43,795 nucleotides of DNA from NCBI GenBank assembly GCA_905234845.1, contig CAJOIW010000015.1, positions 1 through 43,795 on the forward strand. Direction: 5' to 3'. The position numbers and the translations under genes were made by a program. Shown in pieces: positions 8,036-16,838 of the stretch; within the stretch, counting starts at the first letter, position 1, and every line of letters starts with the position of its first letter. This DNA is from an uncultured Prevotella sp. GTDB lineage: Bacteria > Bacteroidota > Bacteroidia > Bacteroidales > Bacteroidaceae. Below the pieces are notes generated by a model. That model saw only the letters and a list, made by a program, of their open reading frames with translations. It had not been told where the DNA came from and made no database searches.

Positions 8036-9476
8036 TTTTCAATGATACGACAGAAATAGTCAGGCTGGCTACGCACAACATGGCTCCGCCTATCCAATAG
8101 ATAACACGATGATCCACAAACGTAAGCATGTAAGCCACAATGCCAATGGGCAACTGGATGAACGCATAGCGAATGACTGCCGTAGAGAGCACATAGCCAT
8201 ACTTAAGACGCATAACCACAGTCAGCATGATGAAGTCGAGCACGGCAGTCGTGGTAATGGCGATACCCGTTCCAAGCAGTCCCCAACGGTTGTAGAATAG
8301 TATTACCAGCACGGGGAACACCACGTAGTAGATGCCCTCCAGCGCCAGATAGGTCCATGAGTCACCTTTCGCCAGCGGCAAATAGGCTATAGGCAATTTA
8401 ATGGCGCGCACATACATGGCCAGCAACGTCACTTGCGCCATCGGCACCACGGGCATGAACTTCCCACTATAAAGCAACGGCAGCAACATGGGCATGGCTA
8501 TGATAAAGAAGACGAGTAGCGGAGAGACCGTCAGCAGACAAACCTCAATCTGCTGGTTTACCGTCGTATTCAGTTTCTCCCCAATCCCCTTAATAGCCGA
8601 GAGACGAGGATAATAGTCGGTCTCAAGAGCCGTAAAAACCATCCCAGCATAGGTAATGGTCACCATAAAGCCAGCATTATACAGACCCACCACATCGAGA
8701 GAGCCGTTGTAGTTGAGATAGGCGCGAATAACAAACTCTGCACCACTGGCAATCATGCCGGTTAACACAAAGGCAACGCCTAGTTTCACCATGCTAATTC
8801 CCTCACGGATGAGGGAAAAACCGCCACTGGCTCTAAATGTCAACGGATAAAGCCGATAAGAGAATACGATGGTAAGCAACAGCTGCAACAATGCCATGAT
8901 GACCAGCGACGGCACAATTCCTGCCTCACCCCAAACATAAAAAATGGGCACTGATATCAAGAAACCAAACAAAACGTGATAAACTGACACTTTGGCCAGT
9001 TTTTTCAACTGCCGCGTACCTTTTAGGATAGCAGTCTCTCCACCGGCTATCGCTATGAGGAACACTACTGGCGAAAGCAGCATAAAGTGAAGTGTATGAT
9101 TGCCCCAGTCAAACGTCCAGCGGTCAAGATAAGGACTGAGCAACACACACGTTACCATGCCTATCAAACCCGCAAACAGACTCCATGCGCGTATCAGCGT
9201 CACAGTGCGTGCAAGTTTCAGCTTATCCTGCTGCTCGTAAATCTCCGACACCTCACGCACTCCACTCGTAGGAATACCAAAACTGGTAGAGTCGGAAAAC
9301 AACTTTATCGTGGAATTGAAGAGCGACATCAGTCCCATGCCCTGCGGACCGAGCAATCGTGCGACGACCATGTTACGCAGGACGGTAACCAGCACAACTA
9401 CTCCCTGTACACCCGCGAAAACACCAGTGTACTTCAAGATATGAAAATAATTGCCGCGTTTTTCTACAATTTCCAT
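8019..9476 (-). CDS. O-antigen/polysaccharide flippase (Wzx-like, MATE/PST superfamily)
   Basis: A 485-residue multi-spanning membrane protein, probably moving lipid-linked oligosaccharide repeat units across the inner membrane. Most of the length is hydrophobic helices. The N-terminal stretch with ARLLGPQGMGLMSLFNSTIK matches the start of O-antigen translocases of the polysaccharide transporter family. It is divergent from two glycosyltransferase genes 45 bases away, which would build the units it exports. The substrate cannot be read from sequence. The C-terminal codons lie within a 16-bp direct repeat, so the final residues may be repeat-derived. Confidence 0.85.
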   Translation of the reverse strand: MEIVEKRGNYFHILKYTGVFAGVQGVVVLVTVLRNMVVARLLGPQGMGLMSLFNSTIKLFSDSTSFGIPTSGVREVSEIYEQQDKLKLARTVTLIRAWSLFAGLIGMVTCVLLSPYLDRWTFDWGNHTLHFMLLSPVVFLIAIAGGETAILKGTRQLKKLAKVSVYHVLFGFLISVPIFYVWGEAGIVPSLVIMALLQLLLTIVFSYRLYPLTFRASGGFSLIREGISMVKLGVAFVLTGMIASGAEFVIRAYLNYNGSLDVVGLYNAGFMVTITYAGMVFTALETDYYPRLSAIKGIGEKLNTTVNQQIEVCLLTVSPLLVFFIIAMPMLLPLLYSGKFMPVVPMAQVTLLAMYVRAIKLPIAYLPLAKGDSWTYLALEGIYYVVFPVLVILFYNRWGLLGTGIAITTTAVLDFIMLTVVMRLKYGYVLSTAVIRYAFIQLPIGIVAYMLTFVDHRVIYWIGGAMLCVASLTISVVSLKMKSEE

Positions 9477-9508
9477 CTATATTCTTAACGTAAATCAAAA
9501 GTTTTTAT

Positions 9509-9516
9509 TATTTTTG
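9509..9516 (+). promoter_or_regulatory. -7 promoter box (TATTTTTG) next to the start codon
   Basis: A perfect TAnnTTTG ends only 5 bases before the ATG at 9522. Transcription would begin at or next to the start codon, implying a leaderless or near-leaderless message. No -33 TTTG is visible. Confidence 0.55.
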
Positions 9517-9521
9517 CAGCA

Positions 9522-10508
9522 ATGAAATTATCCATCAAAACAGAGAAGCCTCTCATTAGCTTTCTCGTCACGGCTTACAACCTGCCTGTCGAGATGTTGC
9601 GCCAATGCCTTGAGAGCATCTTGGCTATAAATCTTTCTGCCGACCAACGCGAGATTATCCTCGTCGACGACGGATCCGACGAGTCGCCCGTCGATGCGCT
9701 GGGCTCCCTGCTGCAAGGCATTATTTACATCCGACAACGCAATCAAGGGCTCTCCGTTGCCCGCAACACAGCCCTGCAGATTGCCCAAGGCGAATATATC
9801 CAATTTGTCGACGGTGATGATTATCTCATCCCTGAAGCCTATAATCACTGCATTGACATTATCCGCCAACAGCATCCCGACATTCTCATCATTGGACGGA
9901 CGAGAAAAGACCCCAAAGCCTCCCCCTCCCATCACCCATCACCCAATCTACCCTCTGCCAGCGGTGCTTCCTATCTGCTGCATCATAACCTGCGCGCTGC
10001 CGCATGGGGGTATCTTTTCCGGCGGAACATCCTCGGAGAACTGCGTTTTACACCCAACTTATTGCATGAAGACGAGGAGTTCACTCCACTTCTTTTTCTC
10101 CGAGCCGAAAGTGTGACAGAGACCTCCTGCCAACCTTACCTCTACCGACAACGCGACCAGTCGATAACTAACGATGAGGATACCAATCACACCGACCAAC
10201 GTCTCAGCGACATGGAAGGTATCATCAAACGTCTGCACATCATGGCTGACCGCATGCCAAAAACCGACCGCGACGCACTCAATCGTCGCGTGGCACAACT
10301 TACCATGGTCTGGCTCTACGAGACAGCAAGGCTCACCGGCAGTCAAAGCCGACTGAGTCAAGCCATTCAGCGGCTAAAGGCATACGGACTATTTCCATTA
10401 CCGGCAAAGAGTTACAACCGAAAATACAACTATTTCCGACAACTTACCCGCACGAAAATTGGTCAGCAAATGCTCATCCTCATTGCCAGACATCACAAAG
10501 AACAATGA
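9522..10508 (+). CDS. Family 2 glycosyltransferase
   Basis: A 328-residue GT-A fold enzyme that transfers a sugar from a nucleotide donor, presumably onto a lipid-linked glycan. Family marks are SFLVTAYNLP at 13-22, the nucleotide-binding VDDGSDES near 48-55, the run GLSVARNTAL near 76-85 and the metal-binding DGDD at 97-100. Residues about 129-148 are a Pro/Ser/His-rich stretch encoded by a catcacc-type tandem repeat, which looks like an in-frame repeat expansion between domains. The stop overlaps the next start by 4 bases (ATGA), so the two glycosyltransferases are probably co-translated. Confidence 0.9.
   Translation: MKLSIKTEKPLISFLVTAYNLPVEMLRQCLESILAINLSADQREIILVDDGSDESPVDALGSLLQGIIYIRQRNQGLSVARNTALQIAQGEYIQFVDGDDYLIPEAYNHCIDIIRQQHPDILIIGRTRKDPKASPSHHPSPNLPSASGASYLLHHNLRAAAWGYLFRRNILGELRFTPNLLHEDEEFTPLLFLRAESVTETSCQPYLYRQRDQSITNDEDTNHTDQRLSDMEGIIKRLHIMADRMPKTDRDALNRRVAQLTMVWLYETARLTGSQSRLSQAIQRLKAYGLFPLPAKSYNRKYNYFRQLTRTKIGQQMLILIARHHKEQ
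9918..9963 (+). repeat. In-frame catcacc-type tandem repeat inside a glycosyltransferase
   Basis: Two to three copies of a catcaccc-like unit, with Pro/Ser-coding flanks, sit in frame in the family 2 glycosyltransferase. Similar wording is found in the linker of carB (24893-24963). Confidence 0.5.
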
Positions 10509-11629
10509 AAATACTTTTGATAGGTGAATATAGTAACGTCCATTGGACACTTGCAGAAGGTCTGAGAGCACTCGGGCACAAGGTAACTGTGCTATCCAAT
10601 GGCGATTTCTGGAAAGATTATCCACGCGACATCTCTCTCGTGCGCACACCTGGCAAGCTTGGCGGCATGGCCTACATGGCTCGCCTTTATACCTTACTCC
10701 CCCGACTGCGCGGCTACGATGTCGTGCAACTCATCAATCCTATGTTCCTCGAAATCAAAGCCGAGCGCATCACTCCTATCTACCGCTACCTACGCCGCCA
10801 CAATCGACACATCGTGTTGGGTGCTTTCGGCATGGACTACTACTGGGTACAAACCTGTTGTGACAAGAAACCCCTGCGCTACTCCGACTTCAACATCGGC
10901 AGTCAACTGCGCGAGAATGAAGACGCTATACGAGAACGGGTCGACTGGCTCGGCACCGCCAAGCAGCAACTTAACCAGTTTATTGCCCGTGACTGTGATG
11001 CCATTGTCACCGGCCTCTATGAGTATCATGTCTGCTACCAACCCGCTTTTCCCGAAAAAACCACCTTTATCCCCTACCCCATCAAAAACGCCAACGGCCT
11101 CTCTCCTGAGGAAAAAGAAGGGGGGACTATTTGCAGTCCACAGCATGCGGTTTCCCCGCTCAAACTTTTTATCGGCATTAACAAGACCCGCTCTGCTTAC
11201 AAAGGCACTGACATCATGCTTGCCGCAGCACAAGAAATATGTCGCGAATACCCTGACCAGATAAACTTACAGATAGCCGAGAGCGTTCCCTTCGCCACCT
11301 ATCGAAAAATGATGACAGGTAGCGATGCCATCCTCGACCAGCTCTATAGCTACACCCCGTCTATGAATGCCCTTGAAGCCATGTCGCAAGGCATCGTATG
11401 CATTGGCGGCGGTGAACCTGAGAACTATGAAATCCTCGACGAAACGGAGTTACATCCTATCATCAATGTTGAACCCACCTACGAAAGTGTCTGCGAACAA
11501 CTCCGCCATCTCGTGACACACCCAGAGCTACTTCCCAAATTGAAAAAGCAAAGCGTTGAATACGTCAATAAACATCACAATTTTCTCAAAGTAGCTCGAC
11601 AATACGAAAGACTCTATAAAAAAATGTGA
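10505..11629 (+). CDS. Glycosyltransferase, GT4-like (GT-B fold)
   Basis: A 374-residue protein whose N-terminus (MKILLIGEYSNVHWTLAEGL) has the Rossmann start with a glycine-rich acceptor loop common in GT-B enzymes. The C-terminal half carries the donor-site signature in the form SYTPSMNALEAMSQGIVCIG, with a conserved glutamate, near residues 280-300. It would add a later sugar in the same glycan pathway as the overlapping family 2 enzyme. Donor and acceptor are unknown. Residues about 200-218 are a low-complexity linker. Confidence 0.85.
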   Translation: MKILLIGEYSNVHWTLAEGLRALGHKVTVLSNGDFWKDYPRDISLVRTPGKLGGMAYMARLYTLLPRLRGYDVVQLINPMFLEIKAERITPIYRYLRRHNRHIVLGAFGMDYYWVQTCCDKKPLRYSDFNIGSQLRENEDAIRERVDWLGTAKQQLNQFIARDCDAIVTGLYEYHVCYQPAFPEKTTFIPYPIKNANGLSPEEKEGGTICSPQHAVSPLKLFIGINKTRSAYKGTDIMLAAAQEICREYPDQINLQIAESVPFATYRKMMTGSDAILDQLYSYTPSMNALEAMSQGIVCIGGGEPENYEILDETELHPIINVEPTYESVCEQLRHLVTHPELLPKLKKQSVEYVNKHHNFLKVARQYERLYKKM

Positions 11630-11657
11630 AGAATCACCAAACAGGCAAATTCTTCAC
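11626..11657 (+). terminator. Rho-independent terminator after the glycosyltransferase pair
   Basis: Arms gtgaagaat (11626-11634) and attcttcac (11649-11657) pair perfectly around a 14-base loop and are followed by a T-rich run. The stop codon of the glycosyltransferase lies inside the left arm. The convergent S16 gene ends 51 bases further on. Confidence 0.75.
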
Positions 11658-11707
11658 TTTTTAATTTTTCCCTTCCTTTTTAAGGAAATGGGGAGGCTGT
11701 AGTTTAC

Positions 11708-12244
11708 TTATGCCTCAGCAGGAGTTTCCTCTGCGGGAGCTTCCGTAGCGGGAGCCTCTTCTGCAGGAGTTTCCTCTGCCACAGCAGCTGCATTCTTCTC
11801 AGCAACCTTCTTGGCAATAGCCTCTTTTACCTTTTTCTCTTCTTCAAGACGTTTTGCAGCCAAATCTTTCTTCGACTGCTCAATACCCTTAAGGAAGACC
11901 TCTATGCCCTTCTGACGGTCAGCCTTCCAAGCATCAAACTTCTGCTGCATGGCGGCCTCGTCAAAGGCACCTTTCTTCACACCACCTTTGAGGTGCTTCA
12001 TCATGTAGACACCCTCACGGCGGAGAATCATGCGTGCAGTGTCGGTAGGCTGAGCACCCACTTCCACCCAATAGAGCGCACGCTCGAAATTCAAGTCAAT
12101 TGTTGACGGCTGCGTATTAGGATTATACGTGCCCAACTTCTCAATAAATCTGCCATCTCGTGGCGCACGCGAATCAGCCACGACGATACGGTAAACCGCA
12201 TAGCCTTTGTGACCACCGCGCTGCAATCTGATCTTTGTTGCCAT
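11708..12244 (-). CDS. rpsP: Small-subunit ribosomal protein S16 with long acidic tail
   Basis: A 178-residue S16. Residues 1 to about 85 are the conserved core ([20 protein letters not shown] onward, with [19 protein letters not shown]) that binds 16S rRNA during 30S assembly. S16 is usually 80-100 residues. Here a Lys/Glu-rich helix is followed by a Glu/Ala/Pro tail of about 45 residues, as is common in Bacteroidetes S16 (known from the group). The gene stands alone, without the rimM-trmD-rplS neighbours of many bacteria. It has a perfect promoter with a roughly 57-nt leader. Confidence 0.97.
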   Translation of the reverse strand: MATKIRLQRGGHKGYAVYRIVVADSRAPRDGRFIEKLGTYNPNTQPSTIDLNFERALYWVEVGAQPTDTARMILRREGVYMMKHLKGGVKKGAFDEAAMQQKFDAWKADRQKGIEVFLKGIEQSKKDLAAKRLEEEKKVKEAIAKKVAEKNAAAVAEETPAEEAPATEAPAEETPAEA

Positions 12245-12306
12245 TGATTTTTAAAATTTTAATGATAATAATTGAATTTCATGCTACCATCTCGTGATAG
12301 CGGCTG

Positions 12307-12338
12307 CAAAATTACTGCTTTTTCCCGAACCTCGCAAA
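12307..12338 (-). promoter_or_regulatory. Promoter of rpsP, TTTG-N20-TAATTTTG
   Basis: On the minus strand TTTG (12335-12338) is followed after exactly 20 bases by TAATTTTG (12307-12314). Both boxes match the Bacteroidetes primary-sigma consensus perfectly. Confidence 0.85.
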
Positions 12339-12450
12339 TAAATTGATAAAATTCTTTTCAGAATCTAAAATATGTGAAATAAAAGAGAAAGACCTACAAG
12401 GTGTTAAAAAGTTAAGGTAATAAAGACAGACTATAAGTTATGCTTCGCCA

Positions 12451-13068
12451 TCAGATACTATCAATGTCGACATAACCTTGCATGACGGCATGGATAGTGA
12501 GGGCGGAGACGCTCTTGGCATGCAGTTTCTCCATAATGTTTTTCCTGTGGGTAATGACGGTAGTGAGGGCAATGCCGAGCTGTTCGGCTATCTGCTTGTT
12601 GATGTAGCCCTTGACAATGAGCGTGAGCACTTGAGCCTCGCGTGGGGTAAGCAGTGAAGGTTCGGAGGAGGATTGGGGGAGTTCGTCTTTTATTCTTAGC
12701 CGCCCATCCAAACGAGGATGACCATGAGGATGGGCATGTTGCTCAAGGGCAAGGAGTGCACGGGCAAGTACTCGCTCTGATTGATTAGTGTAAAGAGTGT
12801 TGACCCCCTGAAGCTGTTTCTCTATATTAGCCGATGAGGTAAGTACTATCGTCTGCCGACGGCTGTCTTGAAACCATGCACGATGTTCGAGGAAGATATT
12901 GACAGCAACAAAATAATGGACGAATTCCTCCGGATGGTTGGCTTCTAGCTCGGTAAACGAGCCAAAGGTTTCCACCTCGAGTATGGGCATGACACTCTGT
13001 AGCAGTTGGCGCAAGCCAATAGCAGCGAGCGTATTGGAATCTATGATAGCAAACCGTGGTTTCATCAT
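12451..13068 (-). CDS. LuxR-type transcriptional regulator with a degenerate receiver domain
   Basis: A 205-residue regulator. The C-terminal domain is a clear LuxR/GerE helix-turn-helix (LLTPREAQVLTLIVKGYINK through HRKNIMEKLH). The N-terminal part (RFAIIDSNTLAAIGLRQLLQ) has the shape of a response-regulator receiver. Where the phospho-accepting aspartate is expected the sequence reads VAVNIF, with Asn in place of Asp, so phosphorylation control looks lost. No histidine kinase is adjacent. I prefer the ATG pair at 13068/13065 over the TTG at 13152, because the longer start would lie inside the RNase Y terminator. Targets are unknown. Confidence 0.88.
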   Translation of the reverse strand: MMKPRFAIIDSNTLAAIGLRQLLQSVMPILEVETFGSFTELEANHPEEFVHYFVAVNIFLEHRAWFQDSRRQTIVLTSSANIEKQLQGVNTLYTNQSERVLARALLALEQHAHPHGHPRLDGRLRIKDELPQSSSEPSLLTPREAQVLTLIVKGYINKQIAEQLGIALTTVITHRKNIMEKLHAKSVSALTIHAVMQGYVDIDSI

Positions 13069-13128
13069 GACGGTGTCGAATCCTATACAATCATTCCTAT
13101 AATAATGACCGCAACATGGTTTTAAGAA

Positions 13129-13155
13129 AGGTTGAAGAACTTTTTTCTTCAACCT
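13129..13155 (-). terminator. Terminator hairpin after RNase Y
   Basis: Arms aggttgaagaa (13129-13139) and ttcttcaacct (13145-13155) form a perfect 11-bp stem with a 5-base loop, just downstream of the rny stop on the minus strand. It separates the rny operon from the LuxR-type gene. Confidence 0.75.
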
Positions 13156-13177
13156 CTCACTTTATTATCTGCTCAAC

Positions 13178-14716
13178 TTATTTTGCGAATGCCACACTTC
13201 GGGTTTCACGGATGACGGTAATCTTCACCTGTCCAGGATAGGTCATCTCGTTTTGAATCTTTGTGGCTATCTCACCTGAGAGTTTCTCGGTATCGGCATC
13301 ATCGAGCTTATCGGCCCCCACGATGACACGCAGCTCGCGTCCAGCCTGAATAGCATAGGTCTTGGTTACGCCAGGATACGACATTGCGATGGCTTCAAGA
13401 TCGTTGAGTCGCTTGATATAGGCCTCGACAATCTCTCGACGGGCTCCCGGACGGGCTCCGCTGATAGCGTCGCATACCTGAACTATCGGAGCGAGCAGGG
13501 TCTGCATCTCCATCTCGTCATGGTGGGCACCGATGGCATTACAGATATCTGGTTTCTCCTTATATTTCTCTGCTATCTTTGCTCCGTAGAGTGCGTGCGG
13601 ATCTTCGGTATCCTCATCGGGCACCTTACCGATATCATGGAGCAATCCGGCACGTTTGGCTTTCTTCGGGTTCAGTCCGAGCTCAGCGGCCATCACACCA
13701 CAGAGATTGGCGGTCTCGCGAGCATGTTGCAGGAGGTTCTGCCCATAAGAAGAGCGATATTTCATTTTTCCCACGATGCGGATGAGTTCTGGATGCAGGC
13801 CATGTACGCCAAGGTCAATGGCAGTACGTTTGCCCGTTTCAACGATTTCGTTGTCGAGCTGTTTCTTCACTTTAGCCACGACCTCTTCAATACGTGCAGG
13901 GTGGATACGGCCGTCAGCCACAAGCTGATGGAGCGCGAGCCGGCAGACTTCACGACGGACAGGGTCAAAAGCGGAGATAACAATAGCCTCGGGAGTGTCG
14001 TCTACGACGATTTCCACTCCTGCGGCAGCTTCAAGTGCCCGTATATTACGTCCCTCACGTCCGATAATACGTCCTTTCACCTCATCGTTGTCGATGTGGA
14101 ACACGCTGACAGAGTTTTCGATAGCCGTTTCTGTGGCCACACGCTGGATGGTCTGGATGACAATTTTCTTGGCTTGGGCGTTAGCGTTGAGCTTGGCCTC
14201 ATCCATAATCTCATTGATATAGCTCTGAGCATCGGTGCGAGCCTCATCCTTCATGCTTTCTATCAAACGCGTCTTAGCATCTTCAGCACTCAACCCAGAA
14301 AGCTCCTCGAGCTTGGCACGCTCTTGCAGTCGCATTTTCTCAAGCTCCTCCTGTTTTATGGCTAGCAGTTTCTTTTCGTTGTCAATACGCTGCTGACCTT
14401 GGTCGACTTCCTGCTTGCGACGGCTGATTTCCTCCTGACGCTGATTGAGGGAGAGCTCACGTTGCTTCAGACGGTTCTCACCTTGCTGAATCTTCTGATT
14501 GCGCTGCTGTACCTCTTTTTCTAATTCTGCCTTCTTATTGAGGAATTTCTCTTTTACCTCGAGCAGTTTCTTTTCCTTCACCACATCGGCTTCCTTGTTG
14601 GCAGCCTCTATCATTTCTGTATATTTTCCTTTAAGAACATAACGGAAAACAACATAACCTAACAGGCCGCCGAGAATCAAGGCGACCACAGCTGTAATTA
14701 TTATTGGTATTGTCAT
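13178..14716 (-). CDS. rny: Ribonuclease Y
   Basis: A 512-residue membrane-anchored endoribonuclease that starts decay of many mRNAs. Domains in order: an N-terminal transmembrane helix (residues about 5-28), a long Lys/Glu/Gln-rich coiled coil (about 30-170), a KH RNA-binding domain ([20 protein letters not shown] near 213-232) and an HD metal-dependent catalytic domain with the motif [12 protein letters not shown] near 358-369. Length matches the family (about 510-520 residues). It is last in an apparent three-gene operon behind the coiled-coil gene and zapA. Confidence 0.97.
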   Translation of the reverse strand: MTIPIIITAVVALILGGLLGYVVFRYVLKGKYTEMIEAANKEADVVKEKKLLEVKEKFLNKKAELEKEVQQRNQKIQQGENRLKQRELSLNQRQEEISRRKQEVDQGQQRIDNEKKLLAIKQEELEKMRLQERAKLEELSGLSAEDAKTRLIESMKDEARTDAQSYINEIMDEAKLNANAQAKKIVIQTIQRVATETAIENSVSVFHIDNDEVKGRIIGREGRNIRALEAAAGVEIVVDDTPEAIVISAFDPVRREVCRLALHQLVADGRIHPARIEEVVAKVKKQLDNEIVETGKRTAIDLGVHGLHPELIRIVGKMKYRSSYGQNLLQHARETANLCGVMAAELGLNPKKAKRAGLLHDIGKVPDEDTEDPHALYGAKIAEKYKEKPDICNAIGAHHDEMEMQTLLAPIVQVCDAISGARPGARREIVEAYIKRLNDLEAIAMSYPGVTKTYAIQAGRELRVIVGADKLDDADTEKLSGEIATKIQNEMTYPGQVKITVIRETRSVAFAK

Positions 14717-14739
14717 GATAATTATTTATTTAGTAATAT

Positions 14740-15042
14740 TCACTTTTTCAATGCTTCCTCGATTTCAGAAGTCAACGTTCCGAGAATATCACTATAAGGT
14801 GCTGTGTCGTTTCGCCCTGCCTCCATTTCATATTTCAGGGCTATATCGATTAGCGACATATACAATATGTCCTTCTCGGTCTTTCGTGTCTTATAGAAAG
14901 ATGAGTAGGAGTTTACCGTATCTGAGATAAGCTTTGCCGCCTTACGATAGTATTCCTCTTCTTCCCGAGGGACCTTCACTGGAATTTCTGTATCGTAAAC
15001 GTGCAATCTTATTTGCAACATGTCTCTGTTTTCTTCTGCCAT
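14740..15042 (-). CDS. zapA: ZapA-like cell division protein
   Basis: A 100-residue protein with the ZapA arrangement: a short N-terminal beta-rich domain (QIRLHVYDTEIPVKVPREEE) and a C-terminal helix that would mediate tetramerisation and FtsZ cross-linking. It lies 14 bases behind the coiled-coil gene and 23 bases ahead of rny, an arrangement I associate with Bacteroidales. The sequence divergence of ZapA homologues makes this a family-level call. Confidence 0.85.
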   Translation of the reverse strand: MAEENRDMLQIRLHVYDTEIPVKVPREEEEYYRKAAKLISDTVNSYSSFYKTRKTEKDILYMSLIDIALKYEMEAGRNDTAPYSDILGTLTSEIEEALKK

Positions 15043-15056
15043 CGCTCCAGTTTGTT

Positions 15057-15347
15057 TTACTCACTCAGTAGCGTGATACATTTATTGACATCTCTGATGA
15101 GTTTCGACAGGCGTTTCTTTGCCGACTCCATGTCGGTGTCTGAAATCTCAATCATCTTGGCCATCATCAGGCTGTCATAATCGCTGCGTGCTTGAGCAAG
15201 CTGTTCTTCGAGTTGCCTTATACGGGCATCCCTCTCATCCACCATTCCGCAAAGACCTGCATTTTCGCTTTTCAGCTCCTGATATTGGAGAAGCATCTGA
15301 CGCACGCGGGTAGCGAACTGGCTCAGCATTTTCTCATTTGCACTCAT
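15057..15347 (-). CDS. Small coiled-coil protein upstream of zapA
   Basis: A 96-residue, highly charged protein, predicted mostly helical with heptad-like spacing (residues about 20-65, including RIRQLEEQLAQARSDYDSL). It has no membrane segment or catalytic motif. Co-transcription with zapA and its coiled coil suggest a divisome role similar to ZapB, but that is inference by context. It has its own perfect promoter 23 bases upstream. Confidence 0.8.
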   Translation of the reverse strand: MSANEKMLSQFATRVRQMLLQYQELKSENAGLCGMVDERDARIRQLEEQLAQARSDYDSLMMAKMIEISDTDMESAKKRLSKLIRDVNKCITLLSE

Positions 15348-15369
15348 ACTTTTCTTTTTAAATTGGTTA

Positions 15370-15401
15370 CAAAGTTAACACATAAATCTGGTATCTCCAA
15401 A
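15370..15401 (-). promoter_or_regulatory. Promoter of the coiled-coil/zapA/rny operon, TTTG-N20-TAACTTTG
   Basis: Minus-strand TTTG (15398-15401) and TAACTTTG (15370-15377) are separated by exactly 20 bases. The start codon is about 17 bases past the expected transcription start. Confidence 0.85.
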
Positions 15402-15461
15402 TTTTGTTCAACTTTTTTTGCTTTATAGGCTGAAAATCAACCTGTCACCACTTCGTTTCTT

Positions 15462-16091
15462 TTACTTTTCTTGAGCCTGTCGCGGTTCTTTCTTAGCCAG
15501 CATCACCACCTGATAGATGAAATCGGTGACCCATTTCTGCGAGAATCCAAGGCGCTTGTTGAACTGACGTATTCCGATAACGGTCTTCATTACAGCGGCA
15601 TCACTGAAGTCATTTTTATTGAAAATGTCGTTAACCGTTTTCTCAGTCATAGCATAAATAGCCTTTTTAAAGAAGCTGGGCACCCGAAGTTTGAACTTCA
15701 TAAGATTCCCGGCCAACATCATCAAGTCTTGCGAAAAGCCTTGGAACTGGACCAGATAGGTGTTCGCATCTTGCAGTTTCTTGCAGTTCTTGCGTATGCT
15801 CTGGTCAATCTCCTTGAAGAATGCCTCGTCAGTCTTATAAAGAGACATCATCATTTTCCGGCAATGTACTTTCTCACCCACACCGAGTTTGTTATTCACC
15901 GTCGGCACATGCAATGTAGCCTTAAAAGTCCGTAAGTCGGGAAGCATAGATAAGTTGTTGATTCCCAGTCTTTCTGCAAGAGATGCCTGAAAGTACACTC
16001 TAATTAGCGTCATGTAGTCTTCCATGCCGCCGATTTTCTTTTTTTCGGCCTTTCCACCGAATAATCTTGAAAAAAATCCCATATTTTTCAT
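15462..16091 (-). CDS. Hypothetical cytoplasmic protein
   Basis: A 209-residue protein with no recognised domain. After a short basic, hydrophobic start (MGFFSRLFGGKAEKKK) it is mixed helical, with many Lys and Phe residues and no signal peptide or long hydrophobic helix. The opening resembles small membrane-peripheral proteins, but this is weak. I prefer the ATG at 16091 (or 16082) to the GTG at 16109. It sits downstream of a perfect promoter, with about a 76-nt leader, and ends 60 bases before the promoter of the next operon. Confidence 0.75.
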   Translation of the reverse strand: MKNMGFFSRLFGGKAEKKKIGGMEDYMTLIRVYFQASLAERLGINNLSMLPDLRTFKATLHVPTVNNKLGVGEKVHCRKMMMSLYKTDEAFFKEIDQSIRKNCKKLQDANTYLVQFQGFSQDLMMLAGNLMKFKLRVPSFFKKAIYAMTEKTVNDIFNKNDFSDAAVMKTVIGIRQFNKRLGFSQKWVTDFIYQVVMLAKKEPRQAQEK

Positions 16092-16172
16092 AGGCACGGC
16101 ACACCGCACCCATAGTATTTAAATAATAAAAATGTTAAACTATATTACTAAAGGTCACAGCCTTTTGTGCTG

Positions 16173-16204
16173 CAAAATTACAATATTAACAGCAAATATC
16201 CAAA
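16173..16204 (-). promoter_or_regulatory. Promoter TTTG-N20-TAATTTTG for the hypothetical gene
   Basis: Minus-strand TTTG (16201-16204) and TAATTTTG (16173-16180) with exactly 20 bases between them; both boxes perfect. Confidence 0.85.
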
Positions 16205-16401
16205 TTTTCACTTTCACTTCATTACTCTTTCACTTTCAATGACATCTGTCCGCCCACAAATTTTTAATTGATTTTAACAGAAAGCGCTGTCCAAAATGTT
16301 AAATCCACCTCCACGTTTTCCAGCCTTTTTCATGCCGTAAAACGACATTTTCGCACCCTTCCGACCCTCTTTCACCCCTCTTCCACCCTCACCTTTCTCC
16401 C

Positions 16402-16504
16402 AAACATATATGTTTCACCCTCCCAAAGACCGTGTTTCACCTTCCAAAAGACGGCCTTTCGGAGGGTGAAAGCTTAGCTCTCAGGAGCGAAAGACGCATC
16501 TTTC
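16402..16504. repeat. 22-bp-phased dyad array, locus B (five units)
   Basis: Units begin at 16402, 16425, 16447, 16469 and 16490 (spacing 23, 22, 22, 21). Examples are aaacatatatgttt (perfect, 16402-16415) and aaagacgcatcttt (16490-16503). Unit order resembles locus A: the first unit of each has an atatat core and the fourth has a ctta core, so the two arrays are probably related copies. Confidence 0.85.
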
Positions 16505-16789
16505 ATAAACTACAAAATCATCACGACAACAAGAAATCTTGCTAACCGCCTGAAATATAGAGAATTAAACAAAATGACAAAAATTACAACATTTTCGGCT
16601 CTTGCGAAGAGAGAGTTAGAAAAACGGAAGATTCATGTTAAAACCGATGTGTCAATAGGTTAAAAAATTAAAAAACTGCCAACAAATTACTTTAGCTAAA
16701 AACAACCATACATTGCTCATGAAAAGTATAAAAAACGCATAAAATGAAAAGATTTTTGCTTTTCGCTTTAAGGTTTCAATTTTTATTCG

Positions 16790-16797
16790 TAACTTTG
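16790..16797 (+). promoter_or_regulatory. -7 promoter box (TAACTTTG) of the exopolysaccharide operon
   Basis: A perfect TAnnTTTG, with a partial -33 match (TTTA at 16767-16770, 19 bases away). The start codon at 16839 gives a leader of about 35 nt. Confidence 0.65.
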
Positions 16798-16838
16798 TGC
16801 GCTTTTATAATATAATAAGAACAATAGAATTAAAAACG

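Larger units (their letters stand above)
16092..16838. other. 747-bp gene-free divergent region
   Basis: Between a minus-strand hypothetical gene and the plus-strand exopolysaccharide operon. It contains a minus-strand promoter (16173-16204), the phased dyad array B (16402-16504), scattered gttaaa words, and a plus-strand -7 box (16790-16797). No open frame looks coding. The array lies about 330 bases ahead of the exopolysaccharide start codon, so a regulatory role is possible. Confidence 0.75.

Noticed and set aside
13069..13152. Extended N-terminus of the LuxR-type protein from a TTG
   Set aside because: The extension lies inside the RNase Y terminator stem and has no conserved features; ATGs at 13068 and 13065 fit better.
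13520..14365. 281-residue plus-strand frame over RNase Y
   Set aside because: Antisense shadow of rny, whose KH and HD domains are unmistakable.
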